A DNA stretch of 64,000 bases from Gerris lacustris (GCA_951217055.1 CATNVA010000018.1:620001-684000), one strand, 5' to 3'; positions 20,154-32,183 are shown, counted from the first letter of the stretch. The notes: generated by a model from the sequence alone, not told the origin. Translations and numbers: made by a program.

Positions 20154-23062
20154 TTATTGATAGTTAAACGCATTTTCTTTAAGGTGAACGTCATAATGCA
20201 CCGCGCCCAGACGCTTCCATTCTGGCCTGCACTGTGCTACTCGAGCCCATGTTGCTCCGCCGCATGTTGTCCATATTTCGTAGCTCCAGCTCTTTGCAGG
20301 TCTTCCTCGGTTCCTTCTGCCTTCCCAGGGTGTCCACTCCATTATCATTTTCGTCCAGCTGTCTTCCTTCCGCCGAATGACGTGACCTGCCCTGCCCATG
20401 TCCACTTTCTAATATGAATGGATTTTACAATGTCGACTAATCTTGATTTATTTCTCAACCATATCTTAGTTTTCCTGTCCTTTCTTGTAAAACCTAGCAT
20501 ATAGCGTTCCATGTTTCTCTCCACTATTCTAAGCTTTGCCATAACTTTCTGGGTCATTCTCCAAGTTTCACATCCGTAGATGACGACCGGCAAGACAGTG
20601 GTCTCCCACAGTTTCTTTTTAAGGGATATGTCAACGTTGCTTTTGTAGAAGTCTCTATTCCTTAGGAGAGCTCTCCATCCGAGATTCACTCTTCTTTGGA
20701 TTTCTCCCCACTGTCCATCAGAGCTTAGTAGATGACCCAGATAGATGTAGTGCTCTGCCACCTCTGGGAGGGATACCTCATTACAGTTTATTTCTGGTCC
20801 GTTTATGATCATTGTTTTGCACTTTTCTTTTTGCATTTTGAGTCCAATAAGTCGGCATTTCTCCTGGAGTTCTTCATACATGAGTTTGGCTTCGTCCAAT
20901 GATTTGGCAACAAGAACTTGATCGTCGGCAAATTCAATGTGGTTAAGCCACTCGCCATTAATATTTATACCCTTACCGTTCCAATCAAGGGACAGTAGAA
21001 GATCTTGGTAAACAGCTGTGAACAGTTGGGGTGAGGGAACGTCACCTTGGGATACTCCTCTGTTGATTTTTATTGATACACATTCTTGATCTATGAAATA
21101 TTTGGCAGTTGTCTGAGCGTAAAGGGATTCAAAGTGTTTAATGACAGTATTACTTATATTTTTACTTTCCAGTAGATCTATTACTGATCCCCTTTTAATT
21201 TTGTCAAAGGCTTTTTCAAAATCAAGAAACAGTAGTACTAGCTGAAAATTATATTCCTTGGCTTTTTGGATAAGCTCGCTGATTACAAATATGTGGTCAA
21301 TGGTTGAAAAATTTTTCCTAAATCCAGCCTGATTTTTTGTGATTTCTATTCCCAGATCGCCGCTAATCCTATTAAGTATAATTCTCGAGAAGACTTTATA
21401 TGGGATCGATAGTAGACTAAGGGGTCTATAATTATTGAGATTTCTTTTGTCCCCTTTTTTGTGCAGAAGAATTAGTTTCGATGTGGACCAATCATGAGGT
21501 ACGGTGTTGGATTCCAAATATAGATTGTATAGTTTCAAGAGAATTCTACACATAGTAGTGCCTCCGGCTTTGATTAATTCTGCGCTGATTTCATCTAAGC
21601 CACATGCTTTTCCATCTTTCAGTGATTTAACGGCCAATTCAATCTCTTCTTTTAATATGACTGGTTCTTTATACCGAATCTGTCTTTCTACCGCATTCCT
21701 GCTATCTCAGAGGTGAGACCATTCTTCGTCAAGGTAGAGGGCTTCGTAGAATTCTTTGATCCTTTCTAATATTGTTTTGGTTTCTTTTAGTTCACAGCCG
21801 TTCCCATCATTTATTGTTACAATACGATTTCTTCTAGTGCTTTTGTCATGTAATCGGGTACCAAGTTCAAGAGCTTTTTTGATTTTTTCTTTTTTTATAG
21901 TATCTAACCAACACTCCAGTTTCACTCTGATCTCTTTACACAGTGTTCTGTACTCAAGATTCCTTGAGTGGTTTTCTTTTAATTTCCTTCTTTTTTCCAT
22001 CATGTTTTTTAAATGCGCTGGAAGATTTCTACAGTTTTTGCTGCTAATTTTTATTGTTTGGCAGATGTTATTATATATTGCTATAGCTGATGGAGTGAAA
22101 AGTGTATAAGCTTGATTAAAATCTGTTAAGTCCTCTATTTCTTCTGCTATGTGTTTCAATTTTCCCTCTAAATCTTGTGACATTAAATCTCCTACACTAA
22201 GTTTTCTTTTTACTTTTTTCCTTTTCTTTTCTGGCCTCCTCTTAATAAATTTTAGTCTTGCTCCCACTGCACGATGGTCGCTGCCTATGTCGATGTCTTT
22301 GACTACTTTGATGTCTTTGATGAAACTCATTTTACTGGACAGTATGAAATCTATCTCATTTTTAGTTATGTTGTTAGGGCTAATCCAAGTCCATTTATCC
22401 TCCTCGCTACCTTTAAAGAAAGTATTTGCTATAAATAGCTTGTTTATTTCTGCAAATTCAACAAGTCTATTCCCGTTTCTATTTCTATCGCCCGTTCCGT
22501 AGGCTCCTACTCCCCTCTCTATTACTTTTTTGCCTATTTTGGAGTTAAAATCTCCTATAATAAGCGTTTGAGTGCATGAGTATTCTTCATAAGCTCTTTG
22601 GAGTTCCAAATAGAAATCATTTATTTCATCTTCTGAGGCCATTTCGGTAGGGGAGTAAGCTTGTATCACTCTTATTTTTGTTTGTTTTAGTTGTATGGTA
22701 ACACTTGATATTCTTTCTGTATAGCTTTTCAGTTTGATTATTTTTTCTATGTTTTTCCTATTTATTAGAAATCCTGTACCTCCTTCTGCCTTGTCTTTAC
22801 CATTATAGTATAAACTGATGCTTCCATCAATGTCTACACATCCTTCACCTTTTCTACGGACCTCACAAAGACCAATAATTGTCCAATGTATGTTATCTAT
22901 TTCATTTAATAGTTCTTGAAGTTTTTCTTCGGTGCGAAGAGTTCGGCAGTTGTAGGTGATCACATCCCATTCTGGTTTCCTTCTATTATGTTTGTCGCTA
23001 ACCATTTTTCCTGTAGTTTTATTCTTGTATTTATCTGATTTTTTCTGTTGGGTTCTTGACAT
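20154..23062 (-). pseudogene. RTE-like LINE ORF2: endonuclease and reverse transcriptase
   Basis: Nicks target DNA and copies the LINE RNA there. The endonuclease starts with WDVITYNCRTLRTEEKL and has IGLCEVRRKGEG, IIGDFNSKIG and GSDHRAVGARL, the form often annotated as craniofacial development protein 2-like in arthropods. RT follows with DGKACGLDEISAELIKAG, QAGFRKNFSTIDHI, motif A LFLDFEKAFDKI and motif C FADDQ. The C-terminus (WAGHVIRRKEDSWTKM, RNRGRPAKSW) is typical of RTE. There is an in-frame TGA at 21707-21709 between EN and RT, and a tandem GGCAG duplication near 20385 shifts the C-terminus to another frame. Confidence 0.87.
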
Positions 23063-23152
23063 TTCATTTGTACTAGTTCTGATTCGGTTAATGTAATAGT
23101 TTTCCTGATTATGAGTGGTGCTGCATCTTTTATCTGAAGCATCATCTGATTG

Positions 23153-23980
23153 CTATATATCTTTAGTTTTGCCGAGGGTCGGTGTCTTTACCTTTTCTTT
23201 TTGTTTTTCTTGCTCGCTGGTTTTTCTTTGACTAGGTATAACTTCTTTAGTAGACAGAAACCGTTCTATGCTGCTGTTACTAAATGTCTTTTCCGTTCTG
23301 ATTTTTTTGTCTTCCCTCTCATCCTTCTTGGCTTCCTTTTGTTCGTTTTTGTCAGGGGTGGATTCTATACTTCTCTGCCTCTTGTTACTATTCCAAACAG
23401 GAGCATCTACAATTTCCTCGAGAGTGTAAAACACTCCGTCTACCTGCAACTTGTTATACTTCATTATAACAGTGTGTCCGTCTTCCCGAAGTTTTATCAG
23501 GTATGGGGACAGTTCCTTTCTTATCTGTCTTACTTTTAAAGGTAAATCTTCTTTAATTCTTACAGTGAAATATTTGTCACTGTCGGCAAGCTTGCGTTTA
23601 GCTCTGAAAATATCAAATTTTAGGAAGCAAGAGGAAAGTTTTACCAGGACAACTCTCTCTTTGGCATCTCTTCTAGATAACATAATAATATCTTTTATGT
23701 CATATTTTCGGTACTTAATTTCGAGGAAATCTAATATATTGAATACTTCTTGGAAAATGGCATTTAACTTATCTTGCTGCAGTCCAGTTATTATTATGTT
23801 CTCCTTTCTTGATTGATCGAATTTATTGTTAATAGTTGCTATTTCTCGTTTGATTGAAGCTATATCTTCGGTTGTTTTCACCGACTGGGCCATATATTTT
23901 TCTTCCAATCTGTCTATCTTATTTTCAATTGTTTCCAACTTTTGTAATTTAGATACTATTTCGTCTAGTTTTTTATCCAT
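23153..23980 (-). CDS. RTE-like LINE ORF1, 275 aa, intact
   Basis: Residues 1-60 form a coiled coil (LDEIVSKLQKLETIENKIDR). An RRM-like part begins at about 60 (RKENIIITGLQQDKLNAIF) and contains KERVVLVKLSSCFLKFDIF. A basic C-terminal domain follows (IKEDLPLKVRQIRKELSPYL, then HTVIMKYNKLQVDGVFYTLE) and a lysine/glutamate-rich tail. This is the organisation of L1-type ORF1 RNA-binding chaperones. ORF2 begins 90 bases after its stop. Many RTE elements lack such an ORF1, so the combination is of some interest. The start is the first in-frame ATG after the 5' region. Confidence 0.8.
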   Translation of the reverse strand: MDKKLDEIVSKLQKLETIENKIDRLEEKYMAQSVKTTEDIASIKREIATINNKFDQSRKENIIITGLQQDKLNAIFQEVFNILDFLEIKYRKYDIKDIIMLSRRDAKERVVLVKLSSCFLKFDIFRAKRKLADSDKYFTVRIKEDLPLKVRQIRKELSPYLIKLREDGHTVIMKYNKLQVDGVFYTLEEIVDAPVWNSNKRQRSIESTPDKNEQKEAKKDEREDKKIRTEKTFSNSSIERFLSTKEVIPSQRKTSEQEKQKEKVKTPTLGKTKDI

Positions 23981-24187
23981 TTTTTCCCCTTATATTTATG
24001 TAATCGATATTGTTGATCCACACCTAATGAATAGTTTTATTTAGTGAATGTATAGTCAGATTATTATTATGATGTTTATGATCAGTTTAACAAAGTTCAC
24101 TAACTATATACAACCTAATTCCACACTTGCCTTTATGTAGTTGACAGCAATTGTACGGAGTTTTTAACTCTGCTGCTAATAAAAAAC

Positions 24188-24282
24188 CGATGTGACCTGG
24201 GGCAGATTCGAACCTGTTACATAATCAGCAATTACAGTTTCCAGTCCCATGCGCTATCCACTTAGCTACCGGTGACCGCCTG
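24188..24282 (-). promoter_or_regulatory. tRNA-like segment in the LINE 5' region
   Basis: The minus strand reads GGTAGCTAAGTGGATAGCG (box A-like, with a paired D arm GCTA/TAGC), a CTGGAAA anticodon-type loop with GGA, a long variable-arm-like stretch, and AGGTTCGAATCTG (box B-like). It is in the same sense as the LINE, about 210 bases before ORF1. The acceptor ends do not pair, so it is not a tRNA gene. It might act as an internal pol III-type promoter or mark a fused SINE. Confidence 0.5.
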
Positions 24283-24510
24283 TAGAACTGTGTCAAAATG
24301 TTATATATAACCTTTTTCTGGCGCCAAGTTTAAAATAAAAAGTTTACCTTCCAGTTCATTTATTTTTTACCAGATAATTGTTAGTTTAAAGTTTTTTTTC
24401 TTTTAATGATTTTATTAAGTTTACTTACTGTTTTAAATCCCAACAGTTAAATCTGTGAGTGTGTCTTCTAAAAAAAGGAATCTTTCTCTTGTACTCCAGT
24501 AAGAAGAATA

Positions 24511-24865
24511 ACTAATGCACTTTCTTGTTTTTTATGATTTCGAAATAGTCCACTCGTATTTTTTTATGAAATCACTCACACTAATACCTTTAATGTTACT
24601 CTAATAATTAAAAACAAAATTAAGTCCAAAAAAATGTTATTTAGTATAAATTTTTTTTTAAGGAAATCACGAGATTGATCCAGAGTACTAATGCACTTTC
24701 TTGTTTTTATGATTCCGAAATAATCCACTCGTATTTTTTTATGAAAACACTCACACTAATACCTTTAATGTTACTCTAATAATTAAAAACAAAATCAAGT
24801 CCAAAAAATGTTATTTAGTATGAAATTTTTTAAAGAAATCACGGGATAGATCCACTCTTGTTTAC
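24511..24865 (-). repeat. two ~180 bp tandem 5'-UTR monomers of the LINE
   Basis: ACTAATGCACTTTCTTG through GTTATTTAGTAT occurs at about 24511 and 24693 with small differences (poly-T lengths, TTCCGAAATAA versus TTCGAAATAG). The repeats abut the 5' end of the element, as promoter monomers do in some L1 families. Confidence 0.75.
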
Positions 24866-24884
24866 AGCCAAACATAACCCCCCC

Positions 24885-26474
24885 AAAACAATACATAAAA
24901 ACTATTACTCTACTCTCAAAGAGCTGTTGCATCATCAATGGTATTCATTACATTGACCCCGTATTCATTAGTTGTACCATACCCCTGTGTACCAAATGTA
25001 AATTTCCAAAATTCATGTAGGCTGTAATTATCCCCTTGCTTTGAAGTTCAAGTGGGCAAATTTTTATCGACATCGAACTAAAACTGTAGATTTGCATAGA
25101 GAACATACACCCACATACGTTGATTTTTATATATATAGCTATAAATTCCCATTTTACCCCCTCCTAAATAAAATTGTACATAACAACAATTACTTTTTTA
25201 TTAAAGTGCTTTTCAACGATATGCATGATATGAAGGGAAAGTGAGTAAATATTCATCAAATTGGGATAAAACTGTAGATTTGTATAAAAGACAGACACCC
25301 TCATACAGACACTCTTCTTTTTTTATAAGATATAGCTATATTTTTCCATTGTACCCCCTCCTAAATGAAAATACATATGACAAAACTGTACATAACAACA
25401 ATTAATGTAATCTTAAAGAGCTTTTCAACGATATGCATCATAAAGGGTATTCATTATTGTACCCTGTTCCCTGTGTACCAAAATTAAATTTCGAAAATTC
25501 ATGTAGACACTGATTTTTTCTTCCTTTAAAGGTCAAGTGTGCATTTTTTTACACACATACGTTGACTTTTAGATATATTGTTCCATTTACCCCCCTAAAT
25601 GCACGTAAAAACAATTACTGTACTCTTAAAGAGCTTTTCTACAGTATGCATCATGAAGGATTTTCAACTTTGACATTTGTACCCCGTACCCCTGTGTACC
25701 AAAAATTGAATTTCGAACCTTCATGTAGACAGGGATCTTCCCCTTGCTTTGAAGGTCAAGTGAGCAAATTTTCATCGAGATCGAATTAAAACTGTTGATT
25801 TGTATAATGAACATAAACACATTCACACATACGTTGACTTTTATAGATATAGATATACATTTCCATTTTACCCCCCTCCTAAATGAAAATATGACAAAAA
25901 CGTACTTAACAACAATTTATGTACTCTTAAAGAGCTTTCCAACGATATGCATCATGAAGGGTATCCATTACTTTGACATTTGTACCCCGTACCTCTATGT
26001 ACCAAAATTTTAATTTCGGAAAATCATGTGGCAGTGACCTTCACCTTGTTTGGAAGAAACAGAGTGTTAAAATGCATCAAATTGGAATAAAACTGTAGAT
26101 TTGTATAAAAGACATTTTTTATAAATAGATATAGTTATATTTTTTCATTTTACCCCCTCCTAAATGAAAATATGACAAAACTACACATAACAACAATTAC
26201 TGTACTTTTAAAGAGCTTTTCATATCAATATGCATCATTCAAAGTATTCATTACTTTGACTCCGTATTCATTTCTTGTACCCCGTACCCCTAAGTACCAA
26301 AATTTATATTTCGAAAATTCATGTAGACCTTGATTTTCCCCTTGCTTTGAAGGTCAAGTGTGCAAATTTTCATCGAGATCGGACTAAAACTGTAGATTTG
26401 TATAAAGAACAAATAAGATATAGCTATATTTTTCTATTTTACCCCCTCCTAAATGAAAATATGACAAAAGTGTA
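24885..26474 (+). repeat. 1,590 bp direct repeat, right copy
   Basis: Right-hand partner of 18428-20017. It starts immediately after the 5' end of the LINE and continues beyond 26474 (CATAACAACAATTACTGTACCC) into the normal Helitron unit, while the left copy is preceded by the normal GGTAAAATATGAC. Joining left flank, one copy and right flank recreates an uninterrupted family A element. Confidence 0.92.
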
Positions 26475-26974
26475 CATAACAACAATTACTGTACCCTTAA
26501 AGAGCTTTTGAACGATATGCATCATGAAGGGTATTCATTACTTTGACCCCGTATTTATTACTTGTACCCCGTACCACTGTGTACCAAAATTGAAATTTCG
26601 AAAATTCATGTAGACCTTGATTGTTTCCTTGCTTTGAAGGTCAAGTGTGCAAATTTTCATCGAGATCGGACTAAAACTGTAGATTTGTATAAAGAATAAA
26701 CACACACACACACACACACATACGTTGACTTTTATTTATTTATTTATTTATAGGGTGTTTGACATAATATGTTCATTAACGCCCTAAACCTTTTTTCGTT
26801 AATTATTTGTATCTATTGTGTATTTTTTTTTTTTTATTTTTTTTTTTTTCTCTATGGTTGCTATCCTTGTATCTCTTCTTCTATATCCCTACATAGTTGA
26901 ATTTGATTGAAATCTATATTTCTTCTAGTAAGTGAGCATCTTGTAAGTAGGAGAATAGTTGTCTTATGGAGTCT

Positions 26975-29900
26975 TCATATTTCAGATAAGGTTTCAGGTA
27001 GGTTGTGTTTGTCTCGTAGATCTTGTAGTCTGTGGCAGTCAGTAAGTATGTGTTTCACAGTAACTGTTTCATTGCAGAGTCTGCATTTTGGTGGCTCTTT
27101 GTCCCGAGTGAAAAGGTGACTGTGGGTTAGCCGAGTGTGGCCAAGTCTTAGTCTGCATAGTGCTGTCTCTTCCCGTCTGTTCTGCCTGTCTGCTGATTTC
27201 CAAGACCCTATGCAGTGTTTTATAGCTCTTAGTTTGTTTTCAGTACAGTTGTTCCATGTTGATTGCCCAATATCTTTGATTGCCTTTTTGATAAATTTAT
27301 TTAAATCTTTTGATAATATGTGTCCATTTACAAATAGTCCATTCAAAATTGCTTTTTTCGCTTCTCCGTCTACTTTTTCATTTCCAGTTATCCCGATATG
27401 GCTTGGGAGCCAACAAAACAGGGGCTGTAAACCAACATCAAAAATAGTGTCTCGAATTTTAATTACATAAGGGTTTTGAGAAAACAACTTGTCCAAACTC
27501 ATCAAAGGTCCTAAAGCATCTGAATATAGAACTACTTTTCTGATTTTTTTTCAAATCAGCGTAGATGATAGCCTGGTAGATAGCCTCCAGCTCAGCCGAA
27601 CCTATTGAGATCCAGTTAGGAAGCGTGAACCGTTGAACGTGTTGCCCATGGATAAAAGCACATCCAGTGCCATGTTGGTCCTTAGCGGCGTCAGTGTATA
27701 TGAAGGCAGCATCAGAGTGGTCGTGTCTATGTCTGTTGTGTTGTTATCTGTAGAGTTCATGTTGTGCCTCAGCTTTCTTCTGTCTACCTGTTCGTTGGAT
27801 AGAGGGGCGCTTGGATACCCACGGTGGTTTAGTACTTAATACCAGTCCTGCAATCTCCGGTAAGTCTTCTAACTGGTATTGACTTTTCAGGTCTACAAAT
27901 TTCTTTCCTATTGATTTGGGCAAATTTGGCTTATTTTCATATAGAAAATTCTTTGGATCTAGAATTAGTTTTGTAACTAGATTTTCCTTGAATTGCTGTA
28001 CCCTGTAACTATACCGCATTAGAAGGAGATCTCGTCTTAAATCAAGAGGTGGTTCATTGGCCTCGACAAGAAGGCTCTTTATTGGGCTTGTTCTAAATGC
28101 TCCAAGGGCGATGCGAATGCCTGAGTGGTGTATCGGGTCTAATCGTTTCAGGTCTTTTTCCTTAGCCGAATCGTAAACCATACAACCATAATCCAACTTA
28201 GACCTAATAAGTTGTCGGTAGAGAAGTAGTAGCGTATTTCTGTCTGCTCCCCACTTTTGGGCTCGTACCATCCTTAATAGGTTCAAATCTTTTAAACATT
28301 TTGTTCTTAGGGACTCGATATGAGGCTTCCACGTGAGTCGTCTGTCTAGAGTTAGTCCTAAGTATTTTATATTGTTTACAGATGGTATAATTTCGCCAGA
28401 GAGTTTTAGTGTTGGTATATTGTTTAATTTTGTTTTCCGTGTGAAAATTAAGCATGTGGTCTTGCTCGCCGAGAAATTGAAGCCGATATTAGTGGCCCAA
28501 TTATTAAGGCTACTTATACTTTGCTGCACGATAGAGGTGGCCGTGTCTAAACTTTTTGATCGGAATAAGATGGTAATGTCGTCGACATAAAGTAGGGGTT
28601 CTACACAAGATGGTAAGGATTATGTTGCGTTGTTGATGGCCAAAATAAAAAGGGTTACACTCAGTACAGAACCCTGAGGTACTCCATTCTCCTGCGTATA
28701 TAGATGTGAGAAGGTATCTCCTATCCGTACTCGAAATCTCCGCTCAGATATAAATTTCTTATATACATGGGTAGGTGTCCTCTAAATCCCATGTCTGACA
28801 TCTGCCTAAGAATTCCATACCTCCACGTTCGGTCATAAGCTTTTTCAAGGTCAAAAAATATCCCAACTGTTGTTTTACCCTTTGCGTATCCATCATATAC
28901 GTAGCTTTCCAATCTTGTGAGATTATCAATGATTGGCATATTTTTTCGGAAGCCAGTTTGATGGGGGGATAACAGCTTTTTAGATTCTAGGATCCACATC
29001 AGCCTCGCATTAACCATTTTCTCAAATAACTTGCCTATGGTACTGGTCATCGCTATTGGTCTGTATGACTCCACTAGAGCAGGATCTTTTCCTGGTTTAG
29101 AGATTGGGATCAGAGTTGCCTCCCGCCAGCTTTCGGGATAAGAATCTGTTGTCCAAAGGGTGTTGTAAAGTTTTAGTATGTAAGTCTTGAATGAATTTGG
29201 GAGGTTTTGCAGCATGATGTTGTAAATCTGGTCTGGCCCTGGGGCAGTGTTTTTTAGTTACTTAAGAGCTGATTCCAGTTCCCAACGACTATACGGTGAG
29301 TTGTACTCTTCTGAGATATTTGTATCGAAGCAGATATCCTTGTTTTCAGCCTTTTGTTTTATATCCTGGAATTTTTTGGAATAGTTTTTGGTTGAGCTGA
29401 CATTAGCAAAATGTCTTGATAGCATTTCTGCTGTTTTAGTTGGGTCTGTTTCAAAGTCATTATTTCCTAGTTTCAGTGATGGTGGCCTGTAAGCTTGTCT
29501 TCTACCTCCGAGTGCTTTCACTTTTTTCCAGATTTCAGATGATTGGGTATGCTGATTGAGAGTAGACGTAAATTTTATCCAGGATTCTTTTTTTGCTTGA
29601 GAAAAGAGCTTCTTACCTTCTGACCTAGCTTTCTTGTATTTAATAAAATTTTCGTGAGTAGGGTATTTTTTTAAACTTCCATAGCGCTTTACGTCTGTCC
29701 CTAAGGGCTCGTCTGCACTCAACATTCCACCACGGAACTAAGGGGCGAATTCTGTCTAATTTTACTTGGGGAATTGAATTATTAGCTGCGTTGATGATAG
29801 ATGCAGTTATGAATTTTAACAGTTGTTCAGATTCTTTGTGCTCATCTAATAATCGAAATACGGGCAATTCCGTCAAGTATTTTTGGTAAGCCTCCCAATC

Positions 29901-30605
29901 AGCGTTTTTCAAAGACCAGCGGGCTGTTCGTCTAGCTCGTGGATTCGCTGGAAATAAGGTTATAAATAATGGGAAATGATCGCTTCCATATATGTGAGAC
30001 GATACACTAAATTCAGAAATTTGTCCCAGCCGTGGTACTGCCATTGCCAAATCTAAAGAGTCCAATTTCCCTGTACGTGCATCGAAATAGGTTGCTTCTA
30101 TGTTATTAAATAAGAAGAGGTCATTTTGGTCAATGAATTTTTCTATCTCCCTACCCCTACAGTCGTCTTTAGGAGATCCCCATAGTGGGTTATGCGCATT
30201 GAAGTCTCCTGCCATAATATAAGGTGGTGGAAGTTGGTTTAAAATATTATTTAGCTGAGCTACGGTAACGACATCTTCAGAACCTATATACAGATTACAC
30301 AAAGTAACTGGATAGGTAGCTCCAATGCGTACAGCAAGTACAGAAAGGTGAGTGTTGATTGTTATTTCTCTGCTGGGGAGAGTTGAGTTTGCGAGTACAG
30401 CTAATCCTCCTTGTCTGGTTTCCTGAGGGGGGTCCTTTCGATATGTTACATACCCTGGTACACTAAGGTTGTTTTTGGATGGTAAATGTGTTTCCTGAAG
30501 CATCAGGATATGGGGCTGGGTTTCGTGGACTAGGAGTCGGATGTCTTCAAAGCGTGATCTGTAGCCTTTACAATTCCACGAGCAAATTCTAAGGCTGTTG
30601 TGCAT
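26975..30605 (-). pseudogene. I-like LINE ORF2: EN, RT, RNase H
   Basis: EN (30605-29640) starts LRICSWNCKGYRSRFEDI and carries LMLQETHL, MAGDFNAHNPLWG and YGSDHFPLF. After a frameshift near 29660 the linker and RT follow: APGPDQIYN past a stop at 29258, SYRPIAMTSTIGKLFEKM, LSPHQTGFRKN, motif A FFDLEKAYDRTW. A further frameshift near 28740 leads to NGVPQGSVLS, an in-frame TAA, and motif C as YVDD. The RNase H starts at about 27690 with TDAAKDQHGTG, AELEAIYQAI, and, in another frame, SDALGPL and LPSHIGITGNEKVD. A CRLCNETVTVKHILTDC finger ends the protein. Domain motifs are kept, so the copy died recently. Confidence 0.87.
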
Positions 30606-30614
30606 TTAAAATTA

Positions 30615-31964
30615 TTAATTGCTTCCTGTTTGTTTCTTGTTCTTTTTCTTTCCTCGTGGTCTTGTTTTTCTGCCTGCAGTTTCGCTACTGGAGTTTGTTT
30701 CTTCAGAGTCCCACTGGTTGATCCACATCATTTCATACTCTGCCTGAGTGTTAACGCTAATATTTGAGCTTTGCCTATTATCTTTAACTTTTTCTGGTTG
30801 GGCTTCATCCTGTTTGATAATCTTTTTGATATTTGTCGTGTCCGTACTGATTGTTTGAGTTGTTTGTGGCATAGTCGTGATTTTTGAGGTAGTTGGTGTC
30901 TTAATATTTGTCATTTGTGGGTCTTGTTTTGGTATATTGTTAGCTCCGCATTGAGTCCCCTGCTCTCTAGTTTTCTTTTTCTTGGATTCACACTCTTTAC
31001 ACACACTAATGTTGGGGGTGAAAAGAGAAGAGAATGGTTTCGACATTGGTTGTGCGATCATTACTTTTTTCTTTGCCTCTAAGTATGAAGTTTTTTCTAA
31101 TGTTTTTATTTCTATAATTTTTTTCTCCAATATCCATCTAGGGCAATTCCTATCTAGTGCCGAGTGTTTTCCATCACAGTTAATACATTTTTTGGGATTG
31201 GGACATGTTAGGTTCTCATGTTGCGGGTCTCCACAATCAGGACACTTAGGTGCAGATTGGCAATGGACCTTCAGGTGGTTGAATTTAAAGCACTGGAAAC
31301 ATTTTATGGGTAAAGGTATGTATGGTCTTACAGGGACTGACAGATATCCAACTTTAATTTTGTCAGGGAGAGATGAGACGTTGAATGTTATAATATAGCT
31401 GTGGGTTGGTTCTAGGATTTGATTTCGTTTTCTAGTTATTCTTCTAATATCGACAACACCTTGATATTTTAAGTTATCTTTTATGTCGTCTAAGGATTCC
31501 GAGTCTAAGTCGTTACAGGTTATCACACCTTTTACTTTGTTAAGCGAGTTGTGCGGCTCCACAGATACAGATACGAACGGACTCTTAGGAAGTTGTGACA
31601 TTAATTTGTCAGCCTGAACTCTTGAAACGGTTTCTACTAGTAAAGAGCCATCCTTTAATTTCTTGGCGGCCCTAACGTCGCCTGAGATTTGGGATAACAT
31701 CTTTTCTATTAGGAAAGGTGAGACCTTGGAGAAAGATTCTCCTTTAGTTCATTTTATTACAAGAAAAGTCAGGGTTTCTTTGGGTAATGTCGGGAGTATT
31801 GGCGTGGGTGAGTCTGGTTTTCTTCTTTTATTATTCGGAAAGGTGTCTCTGGGATTGTCATGTTTCGATGTTGTCATTTTTGGTAGATAAACATTAATTT
31901 TTTTTAGATCAGTTTGTAAGGGTAAAGTCTGCCCCCCAGAATCTGGGGGCTCGCAAATGTCCAT
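30615..31964 (-). pseudogene. I-like LINE gag-like ORF1 with three CCHC knuckles
   Basis: A frame of about 450 codons from ATG 31964 is open but for one TGA at 31740-31742, between FLVIK and TKGESFSKVSPF. The protein contains ISGDVRAAKKLKDGSLLVE and two gag-type alpha/beta modules. Three zinc knuckles follow: CFQC-x4-H-x4-C, CPDC-x4-H-x4-C and CINC-x3-H-x6-C. The C-terminus is polar and repetitive. It would bind LINE RNA. Its stop lies 10 bases before the ORF2 start. Confidence 0.85.
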
Positions 31965-32121
31965 AAGGACGACCAGGAATACTGAGTTAGGAAGTAACTG
32001 GTAAAATGAGTTTATAGCTTACCTTCTCTCCTTAAACTTGGTAGTTTTATGCAGAAAAAATAAACTTGATGTTTTTCTTCTCCTGTCACCTGTCACTCCC
32101 GTTGACTTTTATATATATAGA

Positions 32122-32183
32122 TAAATTGCCAATTAGTGGGGCACATAGCTTCCTCACATGCCATCATGTACTTTATTGATATA
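32122..32183 (-). repeat. family C 3'-end fragment
   Basis: AATTGCCAATTAGTGGGGCA and CACATAGCTTCCTCACATGC match the reverse complement of the family C terminus seen at 4785-4821 and 55925-55969. Only the last ~60 bases remain. Confidence 0.7.

Larger units (their letters stand above)
20018..24884 (-). mobile_element. RTE-like LINE, full-length, recently inserted
   Basis: The order on the minus strand is two ~180 bp 5' monomers, a tRNA-like segment, ORF1 (23980-23153), ORF2 with APE endonuclease and RT (23062-20154) and an (ATT)-type tail at 20040-20018. Both ends coincide with the 1.59 kb flanking repeats, so the element is complete. It is defective in ORF2 through one stop and one 5 bp duplication, yet these are the only obvious lesions. 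Confidence 0.85.
26735..32100 (-). mobile_element. I-like LINE with gag, EN, RT and RNase H (TSD GTTGACTTTTA)
   Basis: The 5.4 kb element is bounded by the 11 bp GTTGACTTTTA at 26724-26734 and 32101-32111. The 3' end is a TAAATAAATA-type tail; the 5' end begins GGGAGTGACAGGTGACAGG. It lies in the terminal unit of the family A Helitron. Gag has zinc knuckles and pol has an RNase H, the layout of the I group. A few stops and frameshifts disable it, but it is otherwise full length. Confidence 0.88.
18226..32121 (-). mobile_element. non-autonomous Helitron, family A copy 1 (split by two LINEs)
   Basis: In the Helitron sense (minus strand) the element starts TCTATATATATAAAAGTC after an A (32122) and ends with a hairpin (CCGTAGC-GAA-GC-ACGG), the spacer GTACCCAG and CTAG (18226-18229) followed by T. 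This is the TC...CTRR structure with A/T insertion and no TSD. The interior is tandem ~250-330 bp units with AAAGAGCTTTTCAACGATAT and CCCCGTACCCCTGTGTACC. LINEs at 20018-24884 and 26735-32100, plus the 1.59 kb duplication, account for most of its length; the original was about 2 kb. No Rep/helicase is encoded. Confidence 0.75.
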
